Part shown: in pieces, positions 52,101-63,289 of the stretch
How the letters are laid out: every line of letters begins with the position of its first letter
Position numbering within the stretch: position 1 is the first letter of the stretch
Source of the DNA: Morinoia aosen
Lineage: Eukaryota > Arthropoda > Malacostraca > Amphipoda > Talitridae
DNA length: 64,000 nucleotides
Direction of reading: 5' to 3'
NCBI GenBank assembly: GCA_030386875.1
Contig: CM059559.1
Location: 65,610,392-65,674,391 of the forward strand
Notes under the pieces: generated by a model
What the model was told of the DNA's origin: nothing
What the model saw: only the letters and a program-made list of their open reading frames with translations
Databases searched by the model: none
Made by a program: the position numbers and the translations under genes

Positions 52101-52610
52101 GTGTAAACAAACTCAACTGAAGGAAGCGAAAAGATCTAATTCATTAATTTTTGATGAGATCCTCTCAAATGCTATACAGTGATTACTGGAACATCGGAAA
52201 TTTGTTGCACAGTGTGGCGCTCCTTTAGCGAGTTTCATTGTTTTTGCCTAATAAAAAAAACCTCTTATACTGTAGTGTATGGCAACACTTGCCATTTAGG
52301 CGTAAGATGCAAAGATTGTTACCTCGTCAGTTCAGAGCATTGGTAGAGCATCCTGTGCGCTTAATACTATTAGTAGACTGTTTATTTTGTAATCTTGTTT
52401 AAACTTCTTGAATTAGTTTCAAACGTATAATTAGACAGATTTCATAATTTATTTCATTGCATTTCTTTTTCTATTTCAGACTAGGTAAACGTAATTGAGA
52501 AATTCCACTACTTTCTCTCCGTATCGATTTACGACCTGAGAACCCTTGTTTAAAGGGTGAGTGTTATCCTCCGTCATTTCTGGTAATTGAATAACTAAAT
52601 CATGTTCGTA
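46171..52610. other. 6.4 kb of anonymous AT-rich DNA
   Basis: No recognisable gene or element. Minor features: a 31-bp imperfect tandem duplication at about 47353-47402 (GCCATTAACGATCGTGACA and GCCATTAATGATCATGACG), and a 130-residue plus-strand open frame at 50724-51116 with a hydrophobic middle that matches nothing I know. A frame at 48761-49030 contains a splice-acceptor-like TTATTCACAG at about 48845, but no partner exon is evident. Confidence 0.5.
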
Positions 52611-52651
52611 TTATGAAGGTTATAGCGAAGAAGAACTTTAAAATCATTTTA

Positions 52652-52690
52652 ATGAAACGTTTCAAGCCTCAGCTCATCATCAGTCATTTC
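52652..52690 (-). ncRNA. Hammerhead-like motif, left PLE arm
   Basis: Minus strand: CUGAUGA (52683-52677), an extra U, a short stem II (GAGC, loop UGAG, GCUU region), GAAA (52663-52660) and the palindrome GAAACGTTTC. It is identical in its core to the motif in the right arm. Confidence 0.6.
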
Positions 52691-53068
52691 TGCAAGCACA
52701 AAATATACATGTATTGAATAAAAAACACGACAAAATCATAAAATTGCTCATCCTTCATCCATTAAAACAAGTGTCTAGATAAAAAAGACAAGATATATAA
52801 ACTGATTAAATCTAAATAACAAAACTTCACTGACTAGAATCGTAAATGTGAGTTAAAACGGAAAATAAGAATACAAGAGTACAACTAAAATGTGGAACGG
52901 TCATAAGGTCAGCTTAGTAGCTCAAATAAAATCTAACCAAGAAGAGAGACAGAGGGGGGAAAAAAATTAGTAAGAGAGAAAGAGAGAGAGAAAAAGAGAA
53001 GACAGAATATAAAGGGGGGGGGGGAATATATATATATATATACATATATGTACATAGAATATTGCTCA

Positions 53069-53745
53069 CTAAGAACCTATAATTTTTAAGGGATAAGCAC
53101 TCTGCATATCATTCAGTGCCGGTTTCAATCTGTGTATATAGAGAGATTCTAGCATGCGTAGTTCACAAGAATTCGAAGCGTAATCTAAAATTTTAAATCG
53201 CTCTTTACTGATAATTTGTTCGCATTGACCCATACAGTGCTGCCTTATGTTGGAATGTGAAGGTGCCCCTAACGGACGTCCAGTGCGATGACTCCTTCCG
53301 GCATGCTCAGCGACTCTCATAATTAGTGCTCGGTGGGTTGATCCCACATACCGCGATGCGCAATGCGCACAACTAAATTCATAAATGAGAGAAGATCGCA
53401 AGCCCTTGGGAAGGTCATCTTTGAAGCGAAAAAAAGATCCAATTGTGAATTTGTTCAATAAAATTATGCGAAAGCGGGTCGTGGGAATTAATTTACCGAG
53501 GACATTAGATAGTTCATTTTTCAACTTTTCGGACTGATATCCAAAATATGGTAGAACGCAATATATAATTCATGAAATTTTTTCTGACTCTCGAGGGCTA
53601 TACACATTTGAAAGAAAAATATTAATAGATTTGTAAAAGGCAACAACAGGGAGAAAAGTAAGATTTGAGGAACTCATACTCACGGTGAAGGTTATCATAA
53701 GTAGAACAAATCCTATAGGCTCTGTTGATTTAAGTGAATAGACTA
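53069..53745 (-). pseudogene. PLE RT remnant and GIY-YIG endonuclease (left copy)
   Basis: The open part, 53524-53069, codes 151 residues: LRSSLIYEFSCAHC with the zinc CAHC pair, YVGSTHRAL, RVAEHAGRSHRTG, then ESLYIHRLKPALND with the catalytic Glu and Asn. Upstream on the same strand (about 53735-53650) an earlier frame reads INRAYRICSTYDNLHREYEF, the conserved PLE stretch after the RT palm, preceded by an in-frame TAA; a degenerate stretch follows. So this copy extends farther into the RT than its partner. It lacks the RT catalytic core and is dead. It differs from the right copy at only three of about 150 shared residues. Confidence 0.9.
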
Positions 53746-53804
53746 TTTGTTTTAAAAGATTTGGAACAGAAACTAAAAAAGCTGAGACCTAAACCGGTAA
53801 AACT

Positions 53805-54404
53805 TTGTTTTCTATAAACCGAGGTAGAAAATTTATTTTCCGCCCTGCAAACTTTAACGTCAAGAAAATTAAGAACCCTGCCGTGTCAGAACAAATTTCA
53901 TCAATTGTATATTGCGTTCTACCATATTTTGGATATCAGTCCGAAAAGTTAAAAAATGAACTATCTAATGTCCTAGGTAAATTAATTCCCACGACTCGCT
54001 TTCGCATAATTTTATTGAACAAATTCACAATTGGATCTTTTTTTTGCTTCAAAGATGACCTTCCCAAGGGCTTGCGATCTTCTCTCATTTATGAATTTAG
54101 TTGTGCGCATTGCGCATCGCGGTATGTGGGATCAACCCACCGAGCACTATTTATGAGAGTCGCTGAGCATGCCGGAAGGAGTCATCGCACTGGACGTCCG
54201 TTAGGGGCACCTTCACATTCCAACATAAGGCAGCACTGTATGGGTCAATGCGAACAAATTATCAGTAAAGAGCGATTTAAATTTTTAGATTACGCTTCGA
54301 ATTCTTGTGAACTGCGCATGCTAGAATCTCTCTATATACACAGATTGAAACCGGCACTGAATGATATGCAGAGTGCTTATCCCTTAAAAATTATAGGTTC
54401 TTAG
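53805..54404 (+). pseudogene. PLE linker and GIY-YIG endonuclease (right copy)
   Basis: A 199-residue open frame, the longest undisrupted PLE piece in the window. Residues 1-35 are post-RT linker, 37-60 the CVLPYFGYQSEKLKNELSNV block usual before the PLE nuclease, and 86-199 the GIY-YIG domain: LPKGLRSSLIYEFSC, zinc ligands C100 and C103, YVGST (107-111), R118 with EH (121-122), E174 in LESLYIHRLKP, and N186. The nuclease would nick DNA to prime reverse transcription. Without RT this copy cannot move, but the nuclease part is intact, so recent insertion or amplification is likely. The first ATG is probably not a natural start. Confidence 0.88.
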
Positions 54405-54765
54405 TGAGCAATATTCAATGTACATATATGTATATATATATATATTTCCCCCCCCCCTTTGTATTCTGTCTTCCCTTTCTCTCTTCCTAATTTTTTTTCC
54501 CCTCTGTCTCTCTTCTTGGTTAGATTTTATTTGAGCTACTAAGCTGACCTTATGACCGTTCCACATTTTAGTTGTACTCTTGTATTCTTATTTTCCGTTT
54601 TAACTCACATTTACGATTCTAGTCAGTGAAGTTTTGTTATTTAGATTTAATCAGTTTATATATCTTGTCTTTTTTATCTAGACTCTTGTTTTAATGCATG
54701 AAGGATGAGCAATTTTATGATTTTGTCGTGTTTTTTATTCAATACATGTATATTTTGTGCTTGCA

Positions 54766-54805
54766 GAAATGACTGATGATGAGCTGAGGCTTGAAACGTT
54801 TCATT
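54766..54805 (+). ncRNA. Hammerhead-like motif, right PLE arm
   Basis: CUGAUGA (54773-54779), an extra U, short stem II, GAAA (54793-54796) and the palindrome GAAACGTTTC, about 360 bp past the endonuclease stop. Both core boxes are intact. Hammerheads with a minimal stem III are typical of PLEs and may work better as dimers; here two copies lie in inverted orientation. The extra base after the first box leaves self-cleavage open. Confidence 0.6.
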
Positions 54806-54846
54806 AAAATGATTTTGAAGTTCTTCTTTGCTATAACCTTCATAGT

Positions 54847-56602
54847 TAAACTGCTTAGCAGACAAGATATTCCTAATATTGTTCGTATTCAGTGTTGCCT
54901 TCTAATGTAATTCACATTTCGTTCGACGTACTTTACTTTGTTTATATTGAATTGTAACGCACATAGAATAAAACGCCGAACTTGACCTTTTCAGGTTTCG
55001 GTTTGCGGACGAAACTTCAATTTAAATCATTATCCTGCCTGGCTAGTCTTAAACGGACTTAACCCCCCATAACTGTTTGGGGAATGACAACGCGGTCAAT
55101 CTTGACTGAATGTAACGCTACTTCTGGCACTTTTGATAGGTTGAATTTTCTCGGACGACAGGTTAATGTTGAATCATTATTTGTGTTCGCGTGTGACAGC
55201 GTTAAGTCAAAACAGGATTTTGCAAGATGAGATCACTTAATTCCGAGAAATGCTAATAGCTGTTCATGAAATTCAAAAGAAGGTGAGATTGATTGATTTT
55301 ATTTACATTAAAAAGAATCATATCTACATTCTAAATGAAAATATCTGCGTGAAAAAAGTAATACAAAAAATGATCTCAATTATTTCACTGTCAAAATTTG
55401 CCTATTGACCACATTTCCGTGTTTGCCCTTTCGGATTTTTACTCTTTGGCGTTTAAGGAAAAAGGTTGGCGCAGTTGATGTATGCGCTTTTAATTTTAAT
55501 TAAATCAAAATGCTTCATCATTTTGCATTGCTCTACTTTGACAGTCGAGATGAGATTATGAATCCGTTAAACATTGGCGAAGTTGTTCAAAATTAACTCG
55601 TTCAACTGTTTTTTCCTCAAATAACATGGTAATCCCTGTAAAACAACGCCTTTGTAAATCGACTTAAACATCAAGACCTTGCTAGCTTTTCAAATCACTA
55701 GAGTTGAATTCAATTTTTGTTAAACTTGCAGTGATAACTCATAGGCATCACGACCTGAGATGGCAACGGCAAATGAAGCGCTGACGCTCTCGACCTCTGA
55801 AAGATGGATAGAAATACGTTTACTGGAATTATTACCTTCCGTTTAGGTCTGAGTTTAGGTCTGAGTCATTACACAATTGCAAGAATTTCTTCAGAAGACT
55901 TGTCAAATACTCTCGAAAATGATTGTTTGAAGATTTTTTAACATAATTTCAAAATTTCACGATTACCTATGTGAAGAAAAACGATTGAAGATTTTTACAA
56001 AATTAGCCATTTCAATTAAAATATTCAAATTCTTTTCTAGGTAGCATTCTGTGTATAAATGAATGTGCTCTGTTGTATGACGAAAACTTTCAACAAATAT
56101 CATGAAGCGCAATGCAACTAAGAAAATGTTGGGCCCATTAGAGACTGGAATCAGTTGTCACAAAATATGTCTACAACTTGAGACTTGGCAGTCAATTTAA
56201 GCAAAATTGAATCTGTCAGCAAAAAGCATAAGCATTTTTTCTGCATAGGCTAAGAGTCTACCTTGGCAGGCTGCACTTAAATAATTCACATGCCTACGAA
56301 TACATAACTATGAAATAATGAACTCAAACAACTTTTGAAGAAATACTACAAATATTGTATAGTTCACTCAGATAAAAATAAAATAGCCACAACATACATT
56401 GAAACATGCAAGAAATTTAAAAAACTCACACATAGACCTAACAATAATGGAAAACATGAATGGAATTACATACATGCAAACATTAGAACTCAAACTTAGG
56501 TGACAACTGACTGGGATGTAAAATCATCAAGACGAACCATAAGTCCTTTTCTTTTTTCCTTAGTGTTATAAGGAAAGTAAAAATGTATCGAGCAACATTT
56601 AT
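54847..56602. other. Anonymous AT-rich DNA
   Basis: No gene recognised. The last ~80 bp (from about 56520) may be the 3' UTR and end of the mariner element, but I could not find its terminal inverted repeat. Confidence 0.5.
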
Positions 56603-58010
56603 TTATTCATCAAATTTTCCATCGTTAGTAGCAACTTCTGGCCATCTGCTTTCCAATTTTTTAATGCTTTCTTCATAGAATTTTTTGTGTCTTTAGTTGA
56701 AAAAGAGCTTCAATTCATTTTCAATTTTATTTCGGTGTTTCGAAGTTTTTTCCCTTAAATGATTGGCAAGGCCCCTAGAGAGATGGAAGTCTGAAAAAGC
56801 AATTTCTGGAGAATAGGGCGGATGTAATGATGTTTCCCATATCAGAGTTTGAATTGTGTTCGAAGTCATACGTGCCGTGTGCGGATGCGCATTGTTGCGC
56901 TGAAGGATGAAGTCTTTCCGATTCACCAAAGCTGGGCGCTCGTTTTCTAAAGCAGTATTTGGTTTTTACCGCTGCTCAAAGTACAGTTCTGCAATGATTG
57001 TTTGGCTGTTTTGAAGGAGCTCGTCATGAATGATTCCTCTCGTATCCCTTGTTATTGATGAAGTTTAACATTGTTGTACATAATCCACTTTTCGTTTCCG
57101 GTAACAACCCTTTCCATAAAAAAAGGTGCTTGATTTGATCGGGGACGCAAAGATTTACAGGCGCTGCTGACGATTTGCATCGTAGAGGTCGTTAGGAACC
57201 CCATTTCCGAATTCCTTTAGGAGACTTTCCGTCAGCCTTTAAAGGTGACGTTGAATTGTCATTGCACTCATATAAAGTTCAGAGTTCTATTACCTGAAGG
57301 ATCCTACACTATAAACTTCGTTGCATACAAAAAAGCTGCATCAAACTCAACTGGCCGACTTTCTCGAAGGCTACATTTGAGGTTGAACTCACCTCGCCAT
57401 TTCTAGACTATTGGAACCAAGGAGCTTTAATGGAATGGAGGCGGCATCAGCGCTCTAAAGTGAAGCCAATTTTCGGTAGCTGTAGGGTATACGGGCACAC
57501 ACACGGAGATGGGGCTCAGTGCGCGTCAGACACTCGGCGTGACAGGGCGCCGCTTATCCACGCTGCGGTCAAGGACGAGTTTTTTCAATATGAGTTTCTT
57601 TATCATTCAACGAGGACGCAATTGAAATGTATGCCTAAGAACAAAATGTATAGCACAGAGTAGCGCAAGTTTGCCATTTAACAGCGCGGTCTTCAGTCGC
57701 TGATGATGGAGGGGGTGCTACCCCTCCACTGCAACACCACCTCCACACTGGGACCCAATGCCCGGTGGGCGGGGCTTGGGTCGGCAAAATTGGCTTCACT
57801 CGCTTGACTGGCAAAAGATAGCGATGCCGCCTCCATTCCATTAAAGCTCCTTGATTGGAACCATCTCCTGCGTGTTATTCAGTAACTGCTTCTGCACCAT
57901 ACACTTCTTGAACATTTTTAGCAGCTGTAATCATGTTGACGCATGTTGACTCATGTTTTTGCAGTGTTGACTCATTACATCCTTTGCTTTAAGTGAAACA
58001 GCATTATGCC
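56603..58010 (-). pseudogene. Mariner transposase, dead, split by a MITE
   Basis: Cut-and-paste transposase of the mariner family. The N-terminus starts near 58010 (IMLFHLKQR), goes on with AAKNVQEVYGAEAVTE and RRWFQ, is interrupted by the 436-bp element at 57418-57853, and resumes with RNGE and, in another frame, LRESRPVEFDAAF. Then come RVVTGNEKWIMYNN (about 57115-57070), QRNNAHPHTA (about 56900) and PPYSPEIAFSDFH, ending with KKFYEESIKKLESRWPEV and a stop at 56605-56603. In mariner the catalytic triad is D,D34D in TGDEKW, xxDNARPH and SPDLAPSDYH contexts. Here the first two Asp are Asn (TGNEKW, QRNNAHPH), so catalysis is lost besides several frameshifts. Terminal inverted repeats were not found. 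Confidence 0.88.
57418..57853. mobile_element. 436-bp MITE (8-bp TSD) inside mariner
   Basis: Perfect 31-bp terminal inverted repeats start CAAGGAGCTTTAATGGAATG (57418-57448 and 57823-57853), with a second inverted match (AGTGAAGCCAATTTT) just inside. Perfect 8-bp direct repeats ATTGGAAC flank it (57410-57417 and 57854-57861). An 8-bp target duplication points to hAT or P superfamilies; the CA...TG ends fit either. The interior is GC-richer than the surroundings and holds a strong hairpin (GGAGGGG/CCCCTCC, about 57707-57728). It codes no transposase, so it depends on a partner elsewhere. The open frames at its two ends begin alike only because of the TIR. Confidence 0.92.
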
Positions 58011-59682
58011 TCTTGCGTATTCGGTTGATGGCTACATAATGATTGAAGGTTGAAGATAAAATTGACTAAATATCCTCAAGCGTTTCACCGCGAAATGAGT
58101 TGAAGACCACAATGGCCTGATTGCTTTGCAGAATAGGTCACAGATTTATACCTCTCTCTGTTATACGAGTTCAAACTTGTTACAACATGGGAATGGAAGT
58201 GATTTATGGTACGACGACCTGGTACTCAACTCTCACTTTTGTAGAATAAATTACTTTCTTATTCCCATAATGATTTAAATGTCATTAAATTATAAACGAA
58301 ATTTCAATATACTGGGCAGTGCAGTGGCAGCGGGAGTAAAGTTCCTGAACTGGGAGATGAAAAAATCGTAGTGCAGCAGTTGAATTTAGTTTTTTTTTTA
58401 TCATACAGTAGCCAATTTCAGTTAAGTCAGTTCAGCGGGAGAAAGTTTTCGGTTGTAACGCACTGGCTCACCACACCCTCTAAATTGTAATTTGTATTTC
58501 GTAATTTCAGCTGAGACATTATTCAAATAAAAACCAAAAAAGGTTTTATTGAACGCAGAAGAGTTAGCAGGAATACGCAACACATTCCGGATCATATATC
58601 CTTCTTAAATCATCTCAAGCTCCCCAGTCGCCAAACAACCAGTCATGGTTGGCACTGCATACAAGGCCGCATTGCTGTGGTCACGACAGATGTCCTGTGA
58701 CAGTCCGAGTTAATGAAGAATTTGGTGGCTCAGGTGTGTTAATTCAGTTGAATATTTAGTGGGAACATAATAAAAACCATTCGTATATTTTTAATGAGAA
58801 AAATAGTTCGTGGGAAAATTTTACTTTCATCTGCGCACTCCATATCCATTTTTCATGCTGCATGTTAGCGTCGTCATTGATAGCTAGTCCCTTATGTTAG
58901 CAGCTCACGTCAAGTTAAGTGCTGAGTTTACCAAAATTTGCGTCGTACTAGAATTTTTGCGTATATTTCTCGAAGTGTACAAGAAATCTGCCATTTCTTT
59001 CACTAGGAAATTTATAAGACATCAAAACCGTGAATAGAATTTAGCAATGGACAAATGTTGTCGCTGCTTTTTACCAAACCTGTGTTGAATACGTAATTGT
59101 TAGTCATTGAGTAAACCAAAAATAAGCTTTTCAAAATTATGTCAATAATTATAACCAGTAGTCGTAGCATTTCTCTTCTGGTTAATTTGAGCTGTTGGTA
59201 AGCGCGGCTGTAACACCGAAGAAGACGTGAAATAACATTAAATTCGCCCGCATCGCTTTACCATCTTCAATGTCGTATCGTTATACAGAGTGTCAGCTAA
59301 ATAAGTAGCCGATTTAATATGTTGTAGTTTCCTTATGAATTTTGAATTCTGAAATTAGTGTTTTCATTGATCATGATATTTACTAGTAATTATAATAGGG
59401 TAAAATTTGAAAACAATTTTCAGCTGAGTTAGATTTTTGAGCTTATTTAGACTAAAATAAGCATGTCGATTACAAATTTGTAGTTAGTTTTTTGCTCACC
59501 CGATGAGCAAAATTCCACAGTTTAGCTGTAATAAAACTTGCCCTGGACAAGTCATGGGCCCTGCACAAAGCGTGCATGCAGTGCGTCAAGAGTTTATGTA
59601 TGTGGGCTGAAGGAACACGTGATAAGACGCCGTGGCTTAGCGAGATCAAAAAGATCATTCCCCAGAATTTTACTTATGTTTA
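58011..59682. other. Anonymous AT-rich DNA
   Basis: No gene recognised. The first tens of bases probably belong to the mariner 5' end. Confidence 0.5.
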
Positions 59683-60835
59683 GTGGAAACATCAGGATTT
59701 AACAGAAAAAATAATGGTAACATAGAATATCCTGATATACCGTCAGCTAGAAGAGCAATACCTTATTTAGCTGAAATTATAGTGGTATTTTTCGAACAAC
59801 TACCTCCTCAAGAAGATCTGAGTGATGTTGAAAAACATAATGACAGCAATGATGCAGAGTTTGACATTCACGAGGATCCAGTTCGTAGGGGATTGATCTG
59901 CACGGGTTGAATGATTTACCACGCGATTTGGTCCTATCAAAAAAAGCTTCAGAAATATCACGACTAAAAGAGAAAAACACACTTCAAACGGAATGAACGT
60001 ATTATACTTTTGAACCTGAGAAAGTACTGTACATTCCTGCAGTGCTTTTAAAATGCGGCTGTTTTGTATTTAGTCATAACATTTCTAGTTTACAGAAAGA
60101 ATTAGGTCTTTCAATCTGCAATCCAAATGAATGGAGACTGTTGATTGATAGCTCAACGCGGAGCTTGAAGTGCGTCCTTCTACACAATGGCAACCTGTTT
60201 GGCGCAGTCCCTCTTGGGCATTCGTTGTGTCTTCAGGAAAAATAGGGAGATGTAAAGAAAGTTAGGGAGTTATTGCAGTGTGAAAAACACTATTCGATCA
60301 TTTGCGTTGATAGTCTCATAAAACAATTAGCAAAGACATTAGAACTGATGGCGATTGTTTAAAGTACATCATCTCTGCATTTCCTAAACTGTCAGTCGAA
60401 AAAATCGAGGCCGGTGTGTTCGATAGTCCACGAATTAGACAGCTCATCAAAAATGAACAGTTCACCAGTACTATGTCAGACCTTGAAAAGAATGCTTGGC
60501 TATCATTCAAAGACGTTGTCAATAGCTTTTTTGGAAATACAAGTGCAAGAAGTTACACAGAAATTGTTCATAAATTATTGGAAAGCGACCACGTGTTTGG
60601 TTGTAACATGATTATTAAATTACATTTTTAGTACTGCCACCTTGCCAGCTTTCCTGAAGGTATTGGTGCCGCTAACGACGAGCAAGGTGAATGATTTCAT
60701 CAAAATTTGAAGGTTATGGTAGATGGGGGGGTGTGTTCGTATGATGGCTGACTGTTGTCGGAGCATCAAACGCGACAGTCCTCAAATTGAAAACTCCAGA
60801 AGAAGCTTCAAACGTAAATTTTTACTATCTATTCG
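59683..60835 (+). pseudogene. Decayed copy of a multicopy arthropod protein family
   Basis: The pieces, read across frames in order, follow a protein family that I recognise from arthropod and cnidarian genomes as a high-copy, uncharacterised and probably transposon-linked protein; I cannot name a domain. Seen: LNDLPRDLVLSKKASEISRL (about 59907), NPNEWRLLIDSSTRSLKCVL from about 60122 followed by LHNGN and PLGHSL, a stop, then TDGDCLKYIISAFPKLSVEK (from about 60343), DSPRIRQLIKNEQF, EKNAWLSFKDVVNSFFGN, ESDHVFGCNMIIKLHF, then CHLASFPEGIGAANDEQGE, FHQNLKVM, and MMADCCRSIKRDSPQ ending near 60830. Compared with the usual order, a middle section between about 60310 and 60340 is missing. Several frameshifts and stops make it a pseudogene. 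Confidence 0.7.
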
Positions 60836-63289
60836 TATCCAAAACTAAAGCTTCAGACGCTAATGTATCGATATTTCTCTATAAAGCGGTAAGCAAACAA
60901 TAGAATGGCAACTACTATGTAGACTCTGAGCGAAAACCATCTTCTATCAAGTCTACGAGTAACTTATGGAAGAAGCTCAATGTGTGGCATGAAAAGCACT
61001 ATCATCGTCGTCTATATCAGACCATGAATTAACCTGAAATTTTTACTTCCACATAGCTTCTTCTTCAACGGTCAGTGTCGACCATCGAAAAAAGCCACTA
61101 ACTACTGGTAAAAACCGCTAAGAAACATTTCACAGTTTCAAATGAACTTTAATTATCGGTAAAAATTAAAAACCCCACTAACAAGTAAGAAAACCTTTTA
61201 TAACCGATGGAAACTACTAGTCCGACGACGCTAAAATTCAGATTGGTATACCTTCTGAGATCTACAATATATTGAATATATTAATGCAGCCCAGTCATGC
61301 GAATTATTCCTGCTTTCACAGCTGTATGGAATGAGCTAAAAATAGGATTTTGAACCTTTTACAAAAGAAATTTCTTGGTATTTCTAAGCTCTGTTTATGT
61401 TCAGAATCAGTCTATATTCAGGACCTAGATTGAGTAAAGGGGTAGAGCAGGATTCATAATTTCACAAATTTCTGTTTAGAAAATAGTTTCGAATTGAAGT
61501 ATCTCAATGTATGTGAGTTTAAAAGCAACTGATTTCTAGTTCATATGCAAATGTATCAAATGTAAACTGAAATATTTCAAACGAACGATCATTGTAAAGT
61601 TACTTATGCTCCAACCAACTTCGTCATCTATTTTGCTGTTTAATTAAAAATTTGCCCATCATATAGATTGAAATCATTAAACTAATTTTAATTATTATTG
61701 TATGTGGTAAAAGTTTTCATATTGCACTACAATAGCCTATGTATAGCATTCCCATTTTACGGCTCAAGTCCTTTGATACAACTCACTATAGCATCTTATT
61801 ACACATTTCCGGTATTTCCGGTTGAAAAACAATTGATGGTTACAGTCAACGCTGCGTATTTTGTGGTGGTATCGACAACAAATGTTATGTTTCTGTTTCA
61901 TGGCTGCTGTGCGTCTTGTAGTTCAGTTTCAAACTGCTGTAAGCTTGGACTCTGTTATTACTTGAGTCTTTAGTTTCAGCAAACTTAAAAGAGGAGACCG
62001 AGAGATCTAAAATCTAAAAATTCCGATCTCCGATATGAAAATCGTTCCTTCATAAATATGAAGCGTTCAAAGACTGAGCAATTTTACTACCTCTTCCAAT
62101 AAAAGTGAATCATTTTATCTGTTTGTTCACATAAAATTGAAGGCGTTCGAAGCCTGAAACACATCGAACATCTCCTGAAATCGGCTCATTCTTTCACAGT
62201 TCTTTTGCGGTCGGCTTGCCGCGAATGATGTTCCGAACAGTATTGCTGTGCGTGCGGTCGGGGCTATGCGGTGTTTTTTTGCTTAGTTGTTGCGGTGTCT
62301 GCAGCGGTTGTGAAGCGTCGTCTTTTTGACCTTCTGGCGATACAGAACGCTTCTCCTGTAGTTTCGTGTGACAAAATATCAGGTACGTTTTTAAATTTGA
62401 ATAAAATTTCTCTTAACTGGTTGGTTCGATAAAACTACGTAATTGATCTGAAAAATTTGACGACATTAATAAAATAGGTCCCACTAAAATATATGAGGAG
62501 TCACACTCACAAAAACCGCACAAAAGAATTGGAGGTCACGATTCACTAAAAAATAAGGAGAGTGAGCAAAACATTCATCCCGTCAAAGAAAGTTTCTTAA
62601 CTCCGGATCACGTTGAAAATTACGTGATAGACAAGCAAAATGATAGATAGACTATTCGATTGTATACAGTTTGAATAGGAATTAGATATAATCTACGTAC
62701 CAATACAATTTTAGTATCGCTCTCTGTTGTTGAGGACATAAAATTATGCTTCTTATTGTTTTCGTTTAAAAAAACGCTTTATGGGAATTACGTGAAGTGA
62801 ATTAATAAATAGAAACGAGAAATAAAATTCGATAAGGGATTTGAAATCTCATGAACAACGATTCAAAATTTGATGACATGAGAAAATACCGAAATAGTTT
62901 ATAATCGATAAATGTCTAAACATTTACCGCGTACTCCCGTTACGATACGTAGAATTTTCACATAATTCAAAAACTAAAATGCTTAATTACTTATGCTGGT
63001 GAACAAAATTTGCATTAAACTTACGTCAGCCACACCCTGGAGGAAATGCGACCAAGATGACCCGTAACTTCACTTGAATTAGCATTTTTGCTCATTTAAG
63101 GAGTTCAAACTGCACACGTAACTGGTCGGTGCAAAATTATTGACCGATTTTTAGAACGGATGTTGAAAATGAGGTTTGTTAATTATTTGCATTATGTTAT
63201 AAGCGTAACATATTCCTTTTATTTATCTCTTTTACGCTCATTTTTTCATGAATATTGGCATCCATGTTTTTCCCATCAGAAGATCACAG
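60836..63289. other. Anonymous DNA with a candidate first exon
   Basis: No protein recognised. At about 62170-62383 a GC-richer patch ends in CAGGTACGT, a strong splice-donor match, and an AT-rich intron-like sequence follows. It could be the non-coding first exon of a host gene running out of the window, but there is no second exon to support it. Confidence 0.35.

Larger units (their letters stand above)
52611..53750 (-). mobile_element. Penelope-like element, left arm of palindrome (copy 3)
   Basis: A 5'-truncated PLE on the minus strand whose 3' end lies at about 52611. The part 52611-53588 is a near-identical inverted copy of 53884-54846. It contains, from 3' to 5' on the element, a hammerhead-like motif, a 3' UTR with a G-run and (TA)n stretch near 53015-53045, the GIY-YIG frame, and an RT remnant reaching about 53745. 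Confidence 0.92.
53800..54846 (+). mobile_element. Penelope-like element, right arm of palindrome (copy 4)
   Basis: Plus-strand partner of the left copy. Inverted homology covers 53884-54846, and the 3' end is marked by CTATAACCTTCATA at about 54832-54845. It contains the GIY-YIG frame, the same G/C-run and (TA)n stretch in the 3' UTR (about 54430-54460) and a hammerhead-like motif. The 5' end is truncated near 53800, and the left copy ends about 50-100 bp away, so the 5' ends face each other. Confidence 0.92.

Noticed and set aside
52325..52370. tRNA A-box-like stretch (GGTAGAGCATCC)
   Set aside because: No B box at the right distance and no cloverleaf.
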